From contig CALKKN010000228.1 of assembly GCA_937995275.1 (NCBI GenBank), positions 1 to 6,751 of the forward strand: DNA of 6,751 nucleotides, given 5' to 3'. This DNA comes from an uncultured Lysobacterales bacterium (GTDB taxonomy: Bacteria > Pseudomonadota > Gammaproteobacteria > Xanthomonadales > SZUA-36). The notes under the pieces were generated by a model, which was not told the origin of the DNA, ran no database searches, and worked only from the letters and a program-made list of their open reading frames with translations. The position numbers and the translations under genes are program-made. Below, one piece after another: positions 1 through 4,892 of this stretch. Positions within the stretch are counted from its first letter, which is position 1. Each line of letters begins with the position of its first letter.

Positions 1-273
1 ATTTCGCATCACCTGACCGCCGCGGTGGTCAGCGCCGACCCGGTGTTCCAGAACCGGGTGCTCGGCGCGACCGTCAATGGAACGACTTACTGCGGCCTGC
101 GCGCCCGCACCACGGCGGCGCCGCAGAACCACTGGTTCGGCCCGTGCGGTGACGCCCGTGCCGCGGGCATCGGGACGCCCGAGGCGATCGTCAGCACCTG
201 GAGCGGTCATCGCGAAATCATCATGGATCAGGGCGCCCTGGAACTTCTGTGGGCGGTCCCGGAATCCATGTAG
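1..273 (+). CDS. Probable NAD(P)-dependent aldehyde dehydrogenase, C-terminal fragment
   Basis: The reading frame is open from the first base and ends at TAG (271-273), giving the last 90 residues of a protein that starts outside the window. The stretch around NHWFGPCGDARAAGIGTPEAI, followed by a Trp-Ser-x-His-Arg-Glu-Ile-Ile segment, resembles the C-terminal end of a subgroup of aldehyde dehydrogenases, some annotated as 1-pyrroline-5-carboxylate dehydrogenase-like. Such enzymes oxidise aldehydes to acids in the cytoplasm. The catalytic Cys and Glu and the Rossmann fold would lie upstream and cannot be seen, so the substrate cannot be given. The family call is from remembered resemblance of a short tail and is moderate. 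It is followed by 78 bases before the sortase gene, and there is no sign that the two are functionally linked. Confidence 0.55.
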   Translation: MSHHLTAAVVSADPVFQNRVLGATVNGTTYCGLRARTTAAPQNHWFGPCGDARAAGIGTPEAIVSTWSGHREIIMDQGALELLWAVPESM

Positions 274-284
274 GGGATACCGGC

Positions 285-314
285 CTGTCATCAGTTTCGG
301 GCTCCGTGTATCAT
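285..314 (+). promoter_or_regulatory. Possible sigma70 promoter for the sortase operon
   Basis: CTGTCA (285-290, four of six matches to TTGACA) is followed after 18 bases by TATCAT (309-314, five of six matches to TATAAT). A start near 321 would leave a leader of about 31 bases before the sortase ATG. This is the only reasonable candidate I see between the upstream stop and the sortase gene. The 18-base spacer and imperfect -35 make it tentative; read-through from the upstream gene is an alternative, as no terminator is visible after it. Confidence 0.35.
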
Positions 315-351
315 GCTGCCCAGGTCGTACCGGGTGCTACTCTGACAGGAT

Positions 352-1035
352 ATGCAGACCAGAATTAAATACCGTCTCGGGTGGGTTGAAGCTGGTCTCT
401 ACATCGGTGGTGCAGCGCTGTTGGCAGTCTTCTTGCTGTTGCGCCTCGAAGGCGAACGCCAGCGGGAGGCCGGCATCGCCGCGTTCACTGAAGCCGTCGA
501 AAAGCAGGTCACGATAGCCAGCCCTGCGGCGGGCGAGGGCATGGCCGCAGCCGTGAGTCCTCCGGACCAGAGCCTGTGGACAGAGAAGCGAATCCGCCAG
601 TACCGGGAGAGCCTCGCGGTCGAGGCGGACCCGCCCCTGGCCGTGATGACCGTCGCCAGGCTCGGCATCCAGGTGCCGGTGTACGACGGCACCGACGATT
701 TCAACCTGAACCGGGGCGTGGCCCGCATCGAAGGCACCGCCACCGTGGATGGCGCCGGCAACCTCGGCATCGCCGGTCACAGGGACAGCTTTTTCAGGGG
801 GTTGAAGGACATCCAGATCGGCGACGAAATCGAGTTGCTCACCGCCGGCGGCCGTCTGGCCTACACCGTGTCTTCAATCGAAATCGTCGAACCCAGCGAC
901 GTATGGGTGCTCAAGCCTACGGAAAAAAAGACAATGACACTAGTTACCTGTTATCCTTTCTATTATGTTGGGCATGCGCCTAAGCGGTACATTGTGAAGG
1001 CGACGGCTGAACATTTATTGGCAAAAACTGAGTGA
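352..1035 (+). CDS. Membrane-anchored sortase (class D-like transpeptidase)
   Basis: Sortases are cysteine transpeptidases that cut a C-terminal sorting signal and join the substrate to an amine acceptor at the cell surface. The 227-residue protein has a short basic N-terminus, a membrane segment at about residues 15-31 and an extracytoplasmic sortase domain at about 95-220. The catalytic triad is visible: His143 in GIAGHRD, Cys200 in TLVTCYPF and Arg212 in APKRYIV. The TLVTCYPF block followed by Pro-Lys-Arg resembles class D enzymes, which favour LPxTA signals; the next gene encodes a protein with LPTTA. The start at 352 is the only workable one: an in-frame TGA lies three codons upstream and later Met codons would lose the anchor. 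Its AGGA (347-350) is only one base away, so initiation may be weak. The last 120 bases are far richer in A+T than the rest. Class GN, the Gram-negative class, is the main alternative assignment. Confidence 0.93.
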   Translation: MQTRIKYRLGWVEAGLYIGGAALLAVFLLLRLEGERQREAGIAAFTEAVEKQVTIASPAAGEGMAAAVSPPDQSLWTEKRIRQYRESLAVEADPPLAVMTVARLGIQVPVYDGTDDFNLNRGVARIEGTATVDGAGNLGIAGHRDSFFRGLKDIQIGDEIELLTAGGRLAYTVSSIEIVEPSDVWVLKPTEKKTMTLVTCYPFYYVGHAPKRYIVKATAEHLLAKTE

Positions 1036-1038
1036 GGG
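1034..1038 (+). promoter_or_regulatory. Ribosome binding site of the sortase substrate gene
   Basis: GAGGG at 1034-1038 overlaps the sortase TGA stop (1033-1035) and lies four bases before the ATG at 1043. The overlap of stop codon and ribosome binding site implies that the two genes are on one mRNA and are probably translationally coupled. It also fixes the substrate start. Confidence 0.75.
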
Positions 1039-1042
1039 AATT

Positions 1043-1627
1043 ATGAAGAAGACTCTATTGGTACTCGTCCTGCTCCTGCTTGGCGGCCTTGGCTTCAGCA
1101 CAACTGCCAGCGCCCAGGGCGTATCCTGCAGCGACATCGTCTGGTCGGACACCGCTCTGGAGGTGAACCCCAACATCGCGGATTTCTGCCTGGAGGTGGT
1201 CGACAAGCGCGGCATGCAGGCGGCAAAAATGACTGCCCGGGTGGTTCGCCAGAGCGTCAATTCCACGATCGTCCGGTGGCGGACACGGGACGGCTCCTGG
1301 TCGGCAACGGAGCGCCGTTTTCCCGACCGCGGTTTTGCGGCGGAAATAGACGGCCGGAGTGTGCGGATCGTGGATCTGCCCGCGCGCCAGGAAGTCAACG
1401 TCTACGTCCCCGCAGGTGACATGTGGAGCCTGCCCGCGGAGCCGGTAGCCGCCGCCGCAGCACCGCCGCCGCCTCCGCCTCCGCCGCCGCCGGCGCCCGA
1501 GCCGGAGCCGGAACCGGAGCCGGTAGCGCTGCCGACCACCGCAACCCAGGTTCCGCTCCTTGCGCTGCTGGGTGGCCTGTTCATCCTGCTGGGTGGGGCC
1601 GTCAGCCTGGTTCGCAGCCGCATGTAA
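1043..1627 (+). CDS. Secreted LPTTA-type sortase substrate with Pro/Glu-Pro spacer
   Basis: This 194-residue protein has the complete architecture of a sortase substrate. Residues 1-24 form a Sec signal peptide (KK, a Leu-rich core, then ASA before Gln25). Residues 27-130 form an exported domain that I do not recognise; it is rich in alternating hydrophobic residues, suggesting beta strands, and has only two cysteines (Cys29, Cys49), which could form a disulfide. Then come Ala-rich 136-140, ten consecutive prolines (141-150) and an Ala-Pro-Glu-Pro repeat to residue 160, a likely stiff spacer. The C-terminus has LPTTA (163-167), a hydrophobic segment (about 171-190) and the tail RSRM. The gene lies seven bases after the sortase stop, and LPTTA fits the LPxTA signal of class D sortases, so it is probably the dedicated substrate. 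What the displayed domain does is unknown. Without the sortase it would remain a membrane-anchored periplasmic protein. Confidence 0.9.
   Translation: MKKTLLVLVLLLLGGLGFSTTASAQGVSCSDIVWSDTALEVNPNIADFCLEVVDKRGMQAAKMTARVVRQSVNSTIVRWRTRDGSWSATERRFPDRGFAAEIDGRSVRIVDLPARQEVNVYVPAGDMWSLPAEPVAAAAAPPPPPPPPPPAPEPEPEPEPVALPTTATQVPLLALLGGLFILLGGAVSLVRSRM
1463..1522 (+). repeat. Coding repeat: ten prolines then Glu-Pro repeats
   Basis: Codons 141-150 are ten successive CCG/CCT proline codons (1463-1492), followed by Ala and then Pro-(Glu-Pro)4 encoded by near-identical six-base units of the GAGCCG type (1496-1522). The tract separates the exported domain from the LPTTA signal and is probably an extended spacer. 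Both halves are short tandem repeats that could change length by replication slippage; changes of three or six bases would keep the frame. Confidence 0.9.
1529..1624 (+). other. C-terminal sorting signal: LPTTA, membrane segment, basic tail
   Basis: Codons 163-194 encode the tripartite signal: the pentapeptide LPTTA (1529-1543), a Leu/Gly/Ala-rich hydrophobic stretch of about 20 residues, and Arg-Ser-Arg-Met. From knowledge of the family, a sortase would cut between Thr166 and Ala167 and join the Thr carboxyl to an amine acceptor. The acceptor in this Gram-negative cell is unknown. Confidence 0.85.
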
Positions 1628-1673
1628 GCGGTGTGCCGGTCGCGATGTATGTCGCGATCGATGCACGACAGAC

Positions 1674-1704
1674 ACGAAGGGCGCCAGTGGCGCCCTTCGT
1701 TTTT
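1674..1704 (+). terminator. Strong intrinsic terminator after the sortase operon
   Basis: A perfect 12-base-pair stem (ACGAAGGGCGCC at 1674-1685 with its complement at 1689-1700) encloses a three-base AGT loop and runs into TTTTT at 1700-1704. It lies 47 bases after the substrate stop and ends the plus-strand operon. It also sits 39 bases past the stop of the convergent nsrR gene. On that strand the hairpin is not followed by a U tract, so it may act only as a weak terminator or mRNA 3'-end block there. Confidence 0.92.
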
Positions 1705-1738
1705 CCGGGTGTGCCGCGGTATTCGCGGCCAGCCGGGA

Positions 1739-2173
1739 TCAGCTGGCCATGCCGAGCACGCGGGTGAGTCTGGACCGCGGCTGCAGCAGATCCCTGAGTG
1801 TGTAGTGTTCCAGGGTGTCGAGGTAGGCGTTCAAAGCCTGGTTCAGTGCGGACTTCAACTCGCAGACCGGTTTGATGATGCAACTCCCCTCTTCGCAGAA
1901 ACACTCGACCAGGTTCAGGTCATCCTCCATGTCGCGGACGACGTCGGCGATAACGATCTCATCGGCGGGGCGCGCCAGTGCGACACCCCCACCCGGTCCG
2001 CGGCGCGCATCGACGTAACCCATTCGGGTCAGCAGGCTAACCACCTTCATCAGGTGATTGCGGGAGATGTTGTAGGCCTCGGAAATTTCCTTGATGGTTA
2101 CCCGGCCATCGTCCTTGAGTCCGAGGTATATCAACACGCGCAGCGAATAGTCGGTGAATCGTGTGAGTTTCAT
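1739..2173 (-). CDS. nsrR: Rrf2-family nitric-oxide-sensing repressor NsrR
   Basis: NsrR carries an iron-sulfur cluster that reacts with nitric oxide and controls detoxification genes such as hmp. The 144-residue product aligns by eye along its full length with E. coli NsrR: it opens MKLTRFTDYSLR and has a winged helix-turn-helix (about 27-58, with SRNHLMKV), the GPGGG wing, and PADEIVIADVVR. Cys93, Cys98 and Cys104 have the C-x4-C-x5-C spacing of NsrR rather than the C-x5-C-x5-C of IscR, and Asp8, a cluster ligand in characterised NsrR, is kept. An additional Cys91 is present. The start has GGTGA six bases upstream. It is the last gene of a minus-strand series, 137 bases after rpiA, and the gap contains its own FNR-type site, so it is probably a separate transcription unit. 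Its target genes are not evident in this window. Confidence 0.92.
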   Translation of the reverse strand: MKLTRFTDYSLRVLIYLGLKDDGRVTIKEISEAYNISRNHLMKVVSLLTRMGYVDARRGPGGGVALARPADEIVIADVVRDMEDDLNLVECFCEEGSCIIKPVCELKSALNQALNAYLDTLEHYTLRDLLQPRSRLTRVLGMAS

Positions 2174-2234
2174 GGGCTGTCACCGTTGCTGTAATTATCG
2201 GATCGCGGTGGGTATTCATGCCGGATTCCAGCTT

Positions 2235-2240
2235 AATTTA
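2235..2240 (-). promoter_or_regulatory. Candidate -10 element of the nsrR promoter
   Basis: On the minus strand TAAATT (2240-2235) matches four of six bases of TATAAT. If transcription starts at about 2228, the FNR-type box is centred at -41.5, the classical class II activator position. The leader would be about 55 bases. No good -35 is needed in this architecture, and none is obvious. Confidence 0.45.
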
Positions 2241-2261
2241 GCAACTGCGTGCTTACAGCCG

Positions 2262-2277
2262 CTTGATTCACATCAAG
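2262..2277. promoter_or_regulatory. FNR/ANR-type binding site upstream of nsrR
   Basis: CTTGATTCACATCAAG contains TTGAT-N4-ATCAA (2263-2276), an exact match to the FNR consensus, with one more palindromic pair outside. FNR is the oxygen-sensitive iron-sulfur activator of anaerobic genes. The site lies in the 137-base gap between the rpiA stop and the nsrR start, so nsrR is the only gene it can plausibly serve as an upstream element. An RNA hairpin role is less likely because the stem is short and no U tract follows. A chance match is possible but the match is perfect and correctly placed. Confidence 0.65.
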
Positions 2278-2310
2278 GTTCCTTAATATACGACAAGCAG
2301 GTGTTGCCGC

Positions 2311-2973
2311 TCAGACTTCCTCGACCCCCGAGTCCGTGGCCATCAGCACGACGTCGGCCGGCCGCAGGGCGAACAGCCCGCAGGTGACCACGCCGGCCAG
2401 GTTGTTGATCTGCCGTTCGACGCCGACCGGGTCGACCAGGTCCATGTTGTGGACGTCCAGGATGACGTTGCCGTTGTCCGTCACAAAGTCCTGCCTGAGC
2501 TCCGGCTGGCCGCCCATGGCGACCAGTTGCCGGGCGACGTAGCTGCGTGCCATCGGAATGACTTCGACGGGCAGCGGAAATTTGCCCAGCACACCGACGC
2601 GCTTGCTCGCGTCGACGATGCAGACGAACTGGCGGCTGGCGGCGGCGATGATCTTCTCGCGGGTCAGTGCGCCGCCCCCGCCCTTGATCAGCCGGTGGTG
2701 GGGATCGAACTCGTCGGCGCCGTCGATGTAGACGTCAAGCGTACCCACGTGGTTCAGTTCGCGCACTTCGATACCGTGCGAACGCAGGCCGGCAGTGGTC
2801 GCTTCCGAAGCGGAGACTGCCGCTTCGATCCGCCTGCCTGAGGCCGCGAGGGCGTCGATGAAGCAGTTCACCGTGCTGCCGCTGCCGACGCCGAGGATAC
2901 TGTCTTCGCGGACCCGGTCCAGGGCGGCGGCGGCTACTCGCTGCTTCTGGGCCTGTTGATCGTCAGTCGGCAT
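2311..2973 (-). CDS. rpiA: Ribose-5-phosphate isomerase A
   Basis: RpiA interconverts ribose 5-phosphate and ribulose 5-phosphate in the non-oxidative pentose phosphate pathway. The 220-residue product, close to the 219 of E. coli, has GVGSGST (28-34), the DGADE motif (84-88), [11 protein letters not shown] (97-107) and [13 protein letters not shown]. The expected active-site residues Asp84, Asp87, Lys97 and Glu106 are all present. I chose the ATG at 2973 rather than an in-frame start at 3015: it gives the family length and has GGAG (2984-2981) seven bases upstream. This start lies inside the end of the EVE-domain gene, an 11-base overlap that suggests translational coupling. No terminator with a U tract is visible after the stop. 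Confidence 0.97.
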   Translation of the reverse strand: MPTDDQQAQKQRVAAAALDRVREDSILGVGSGSTVNCFIDALAASGRRIEAAVSASEATTAGLRSHGIEVRELNHVGTLDVYIDGADEFDPHHRLIKGGGGALTREKIIAAASRQFVCIVDASKRVGVLGKFPLPVEVIPMARSYVARQLVAMGGQPELRQDFVTDNGNVILDVHNMDLVDPVGVERQINNLAGVVTCGLFALRPADVVLMATDSGVEEV

Positions 2974-3439
2974 TCGACGTCTCCAGCGAGAGGAGGAAAT
3001 CCCAGTATGCCTCATCGACCGGCATGATGGATAGCCGGTTGCCCCGGCGAATCAGAGGGAGACCCTCCAGGCGATCAGCGTGCTGCTTGATTTCCTCCAG
3101 GCTGATCAGCCGCCTGGTCTTGCGGCGGTACCTGACGTCGACCATCAGCCAGCGCGGATTATCGGGATCGCTCTTGGCGTCGAAATACTTGCTGCCCGGA
3201 TCGAAAGCCGTGTGGTCGGGGTAGGCGCCCGACACGATCTCGCATATACCCACGATCCCGGGGGTAGCGCAACTGGAGTGGTAGAAAAAGGCGAGGTCGC
3301 CCGTGCGCATGTCGTCGCGCATGTAGTTCCTGGCCTGGTAGTTGCGAATTCCGTCCCAGTGGTCCTTGCGCCCCGGGCAGTTTTTCAGATCGTCGATGCT
3401 GAACGCATCCGGTTCACTCTTGATCAGCCAGTAGTTCAT
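2963..3439 (-). CDS. EVE-domain (PUA-like, THYN1 family) protein
   Basis: The 158-residue protein is a single EVE domain, a PUA-like fold shared with eukaryotic thymocyte nuclear protein 1. Characterised relatives bind modified bases in DNA or RNA, but the role of the stand-alone bacterial form is not established. Visible signatures are [18 protein letters not shown] at the start, [15 protein letters not shown] (about 28-42), a GDLAFFYHS strand, [10 protein letters not shown], and an [18 protein letters not shown] block. Length is typical for the family. It begins 46 bases after ygfA and overlaps the rpiA start by 11 bases, so it is almost certainly cotranscribed with rpiA. The Shine-Dalgarno sequence is weak. 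No methyltransferase or restriction gene lies nearby, so a link to modified DNA cannot be argued from this window. Confidence 0.93.
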   Translation of the reverse strand: MNYWLIKSEPDAFSIDDLKNCPGRKDHWDGIRNYQARNYMRDDMRTGDLAFFYHSSCATPGIVGICEIVSGAYPDHTAFDPGSKYFDAKSDPDNPRWLMVDVRYRRKTRRLISLEEIKQHADRLEGLPLIRRGNRLSIMPVDEAYWDFLLSLETSNAD

Positions 3440-3467
3440 AGGGTTGCACTCATGTTCAGGTTTCGCG

Positions 3468-3481
3468 CCGGCGGCCGCCGG
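3468..3481. repeat. GC palindrome between ygfA and the EVE-domain gene
   Basis: CCGGCGGCCGCCGG is a perfect 14-base palindrome in the 46-base gap between the ygfA stop and the EVE-domain start. As RNA it could form a small hairpin, and it might affect read-through or mRNA stability between the two genes. It has no U tract and in a sequence this rich in G+C it may be chance. Confidence 0.4.
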
Positions 3482-3485
3482 GCGG

Positions 3486-4088
3486 TCAGTTGTGGCAGGT
3501 AAAACAGCCCGCCTCGGTCAGCATCCCGTGCAGACGGACATCCCAGGGATCCAGCGGCAACCGCTCCCGCTTCTGCAACTCGTAACCCACGCCGACCCGC
3601 CGGGGTCCGGTCTGCCCGGCGAACGGCTGGAACAGCCGGTCATAGTAGCTCGCGCCCATGCCCAGCCGGCCGCCGGACTCGTCCCAGGCCACCAGCGGCA
3701 GCAGGACCAGGTCGATCTCGCTCAAACGCATCTCCAGCGTGCCGGCCGGTTCCGGGATACCGTACCGGTTGGCCCGCATATCGCTCGCCGGTAACCACTG
3801 GCGGAACACGATCACCGCTTTGCCGGGTTCGTCCAGAACGACGGGCAGGGCCAGCCGCACCCCCTCGGCGTCGAGTCGACGCAGCGCCGGCTCCAGGTCG
3901 GGTTCGCCGTCGAAGGCCACGTACGCCGCAATGGCGCCCGGCTCCGTGCGCTTCGAAAAATCCAGCAGCTCGCGGTTGATCGCCGCATCCAGCGCCTGTC
4001 GCCGTTCAGCCTTCAGACCGGCCCTCAGGCTGCGCATGGACTTGCGGAGTTCGGCTTTCTGACGCTTGCGGCTGGGTTCGTTGTTCAT
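3486..4088 (-). CDS. ygfA: 5-formyltetrahydrofolate cyclo-ligase
   Basis: This enzyme uses ATP to convert 5-formyltetrahydrofolate into 5,10-methenyltetrahydrofolate, returning the inert folate to one-carbon metabolism. The 200-residue product has a basic N-terminal helix (KRQKAELRKSMRSLRAGL), AAYVAFDGEPDL (54-65), IDLVLLPLVAWDESGGRLGMG (125-145) and YYDR (148-151), in family order. In the nucleotide loop, RLGMGASYYDR replaces the usual Gly-Gly after GxG with Ala-Ser. It ends GCFTCHN. The gene starts 24 bases after the 6S RNA, an arrangement shared with E. coli and many relatives, where the 6S precursor and this gene are cotranscribed. No convincing Shine-Dalgarno sequence precedes the ATG (upstream is C-rich), which suggests weak translation or read-through-dependent expression. 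Confidence 0.95.
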   Translation of the reverse strand: MNNEPSRKRQKAELRKSMRSLRAGLKAERRQALDAAINRELLDFSKRTEPGAIAAYVAFDGEPDLEPALRRLDAEGVRLALPVVLDEPGKAVIVFRQWLPASDMRANRYGIPEPAGTLEMRLSEIDLVLLPLVAWDESGGRLGMGASYYDRLFQPFAGQTGPRRVGVGYELQKRERLPLDPWDVRLHGMLTEAGCFTCHN

Positions 4089-4107
4089 CGGGAGGGGAAT
4101 GGGCGAT

Positions 4108-4122
4108 AAAAACCCTCCGTGG
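4108..4122 (-). terminator. Possible intrinsic terminator using the 6S closing helix
   Basis: The 3' arm of the 6S closing helix ends in GGAGGG and is followed at once by TTTTT (4112-4108 on the minus strand), 19 bases before the ygfA start. This could release 6S RNA or allow partial read-through into ygfA. The paired arm is about 160 bases upstream, so this is not a classical short hairpin and efficiency is uncertain. Confidence 0.45.
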
Positions 4123-4292
4123 AGTCGCTGCGGTCCGGTGACCTTGAACCAGAGGTTCAGGTGGGACGGCTTACGAGGCCTCAGGCTTTTCGCTGAAAGC
4201 GAACGTGCTCACCGGCTCTCAGATCGGCTGTCCCCAGGTCAAAATGTAGGGACAAGGCATTTAGCGGTCCCGCTGGCAAACGCCACAGAGGG
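4113..4292 (-). ncRNA. ssrS: 6S RNA
   Basis: 6S RNA mimics an open promoter and binds the sigma70 RNA polymerase holoenzyme, lowering transcription in stationary phase. The 180-base call rests on three observations. The ends pair in a 10-base-pair closing helix: CCCTCTGTGG (4292-4283) with CCACGGAGGG (4122-4113). Internal blocks resemble the E. coli molecule: GGTGAGCA (4213-4206), GAAAAGCCT shortly after, and the hairpin arms GAACC and GGTTC (4158-4154, 4150-4146) followed by AAGG. It lies between zapA and ygfA, the conserved position. Exact ends are inferred from the closing helix and could be a few bases off. Confidence 0.93.
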
Positions 4293-4299
4293 CAAATTC

Positions 4300-4305
4300 A
4301 GTATA
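4300..4305 (-). promoter_or_regulatory. -10 element of the 6S RNA promoter
   Basis: TATACT on the minus strand (4305-4300) lies seven to eight bases before the inferred 5' end of the 6S RNA, directly after the zapA stop (4312). No clear -35 hexamer is seen at 16-18 bases upstream, inside the zapA 3' end, so the upstream half is unresolved. Transcription from the zapA promoter could also contribute. Confidence 0.6.
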
Positions 4306-4311
4306 CCGCCT

Positions 4312-4608
4312 TCATTCCTTGAGCGCATCATCGATCTGGTCGGCGAGCATGCGGATCCGGCTGTCGATGGTCTCCTCGCGCTGCGTCTCCTGTCGCTGGA
4401 GCTTGAGCAGGTCCGCGCTGTAATTCAGCGCCGCTTGCAGCGCGATGCGTTCCAGCGAGAGCAATCGTCCGGAATCCCTGATTTCGCTCATGCGCTCGTC
4501 GAGGTTGCGGGCCGCCTCGATCAGATCGTTACGCTCTTCCGGGTCGCAGGCGAACTGATACTTCTTGTCGAGGATGATGACGGAGACAGGCTCGGCGGAG
4601 TGGCTCAT
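4312..4608 (-). CDS. zapA: Cell division protein ZapA
   Basis: ZapA binds FtsZ in the cytoplasm, cross-links protofilaments and stabilises the Z ring. The 98-residue product has the N-terminal beta-hairpin segment PVSVIILDKKYQFAC (7-21), the PEERNDLIEAARNLDERMSEIRDSG region (23-47), the SLERIALQAALN helix (51-62), and a C-terminal helix (about 66-98) rich in Glu, Gln and Arg, suited to coiled-coil dimerisation. I chose the ATG at 4608 because family members begin a few residues before this hairpin. A GTG at 4659, four bases after the preceding stop, would add 17 unconserved residues. Neither start has a clear Shine-Dalgarno sequence. It shares a transcript with the ZapB-like gene and is followed by 6S RNA. 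Confidence 0.94.
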   Translation of the reverse strand: MSHSAEPVSVIILDKKYQFACDPEERNDLIEAARNLDERMSEIRDSGRLLSLERIALQAALNYSADLLKLQRQETQREETIDSRIRMLADQIDDALKE

Positions 4609-4663
4609 GGTGGTACGGTCCGTGATTGGCTGGGTCAGGTCCCGCAGCGGCCCGGGCACCTGG

Positions 4664-4885
4664 TCAGGGCTGTTCCAGAGCCTTGAGGCGATTGATCATG
4701 GCCTCGACCTTGCTGCGCGCTTCGTCGTTCTTGGCGACCAGTGCCGCTCGCTCGGCGACGAGCGATTCCTGGCGGGCCTGCAGTGAATCGTTTTCCTCGC
4801 GCAGCTTCTGGCATTGCTCGAGCAGGCTCCGCAGTTGCTTCTCGAGCCGGTCGAGGTCTTTGGCCGTCTGTTCCAGGGAATCCAT
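4664..4885 (-). CDS. ZapB-like coiled-coil protein (TIGR02449 type)
   Basis: This 73-residue cytoplasmic protein is almost wholly helical. Heptad-like leucines run from about residue 11 to 70 (LDRLEKQLRSLLEQC, LREENDSLQARQESLVAERAALV, and VEAMINRLKALEQ at the end). Small coiled-coil proteins of this type next to zapA in gammaproteobacteria are annotated as ZapB-like or TIGR02449 and are thought to act in Z-ring assembly with ZapA; the link here is by resemblance and position. The ATG at 4885 is chosen because the family begins there; an in-frame TTG at 4960 would add 25 unconserved residues and overlap the promoter. The predicted transcription start falls two or three bases before this ATG, so the mRNA may be leaderless. 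The zapA ATG follows 55 bases after its stop. Confidence 0.85.
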   Translation of the reverse strand: MDSLEQTAKDLDRLEKQLRSLLEQCQKLREENDSLQARQESLVAERAALVAKNDEARSKVEAMINRLKALEQP

Positions 4886-4892
4886 GTCCGCA

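Noticed and set aside
1647..1662. TCGCGATG/TCGCGATC near-repeat after the substrate gene
   Set aside because: It is only two short copies in a 111-base gap, without repetition elsewhere in the window.
1055..1675. Minus-strand frame opposite the sortase substrate, with an Arg-rich tract
   Set aside because: The Arg run is the antisense reading of the proline codons. The plus-strand gene has a signal peptide, sorting signal and ribosome binding site.
1631..2194. Plus-strand frame of 187 codons covering nsrR
   Set aside because: It is antisense to a full-length NsrR, starts inside the terminator region and shows no family resemblance.
2275..2286. AAGG-TT-CCTT inverted repeat next to the FNR-type box, considered as an rpiA terminator
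   Set aside because: The stem is four base pairs and no U tract follows on the minus strand.
2974..3015. In-frame extension of rpiA by 14 codons to 3015
   Set aside because: It lies wholly inside the EVE-domain gene, is absent from known RpiA, and the downstream ATG has a better ribosome binding site.
3489..3503. CxxCH heme c motif (Cys-Phe-Thr-Cys-His) at the C-terminus of the folate cyclo-ligase
   Set aside because: The enzyme is cytoplasmic with no signal peptide, so heme attachment by the cytochrome c machinery is not expected; the motif is probably coincidental.
4066..4686. Plus-strand frame of 206 codons over 6S RNA and zapA
   Set aside because: It crosses a conserved RNA gene and the zapA coding sequence on the opposite strand; no motif or ribosome binding site supports it.
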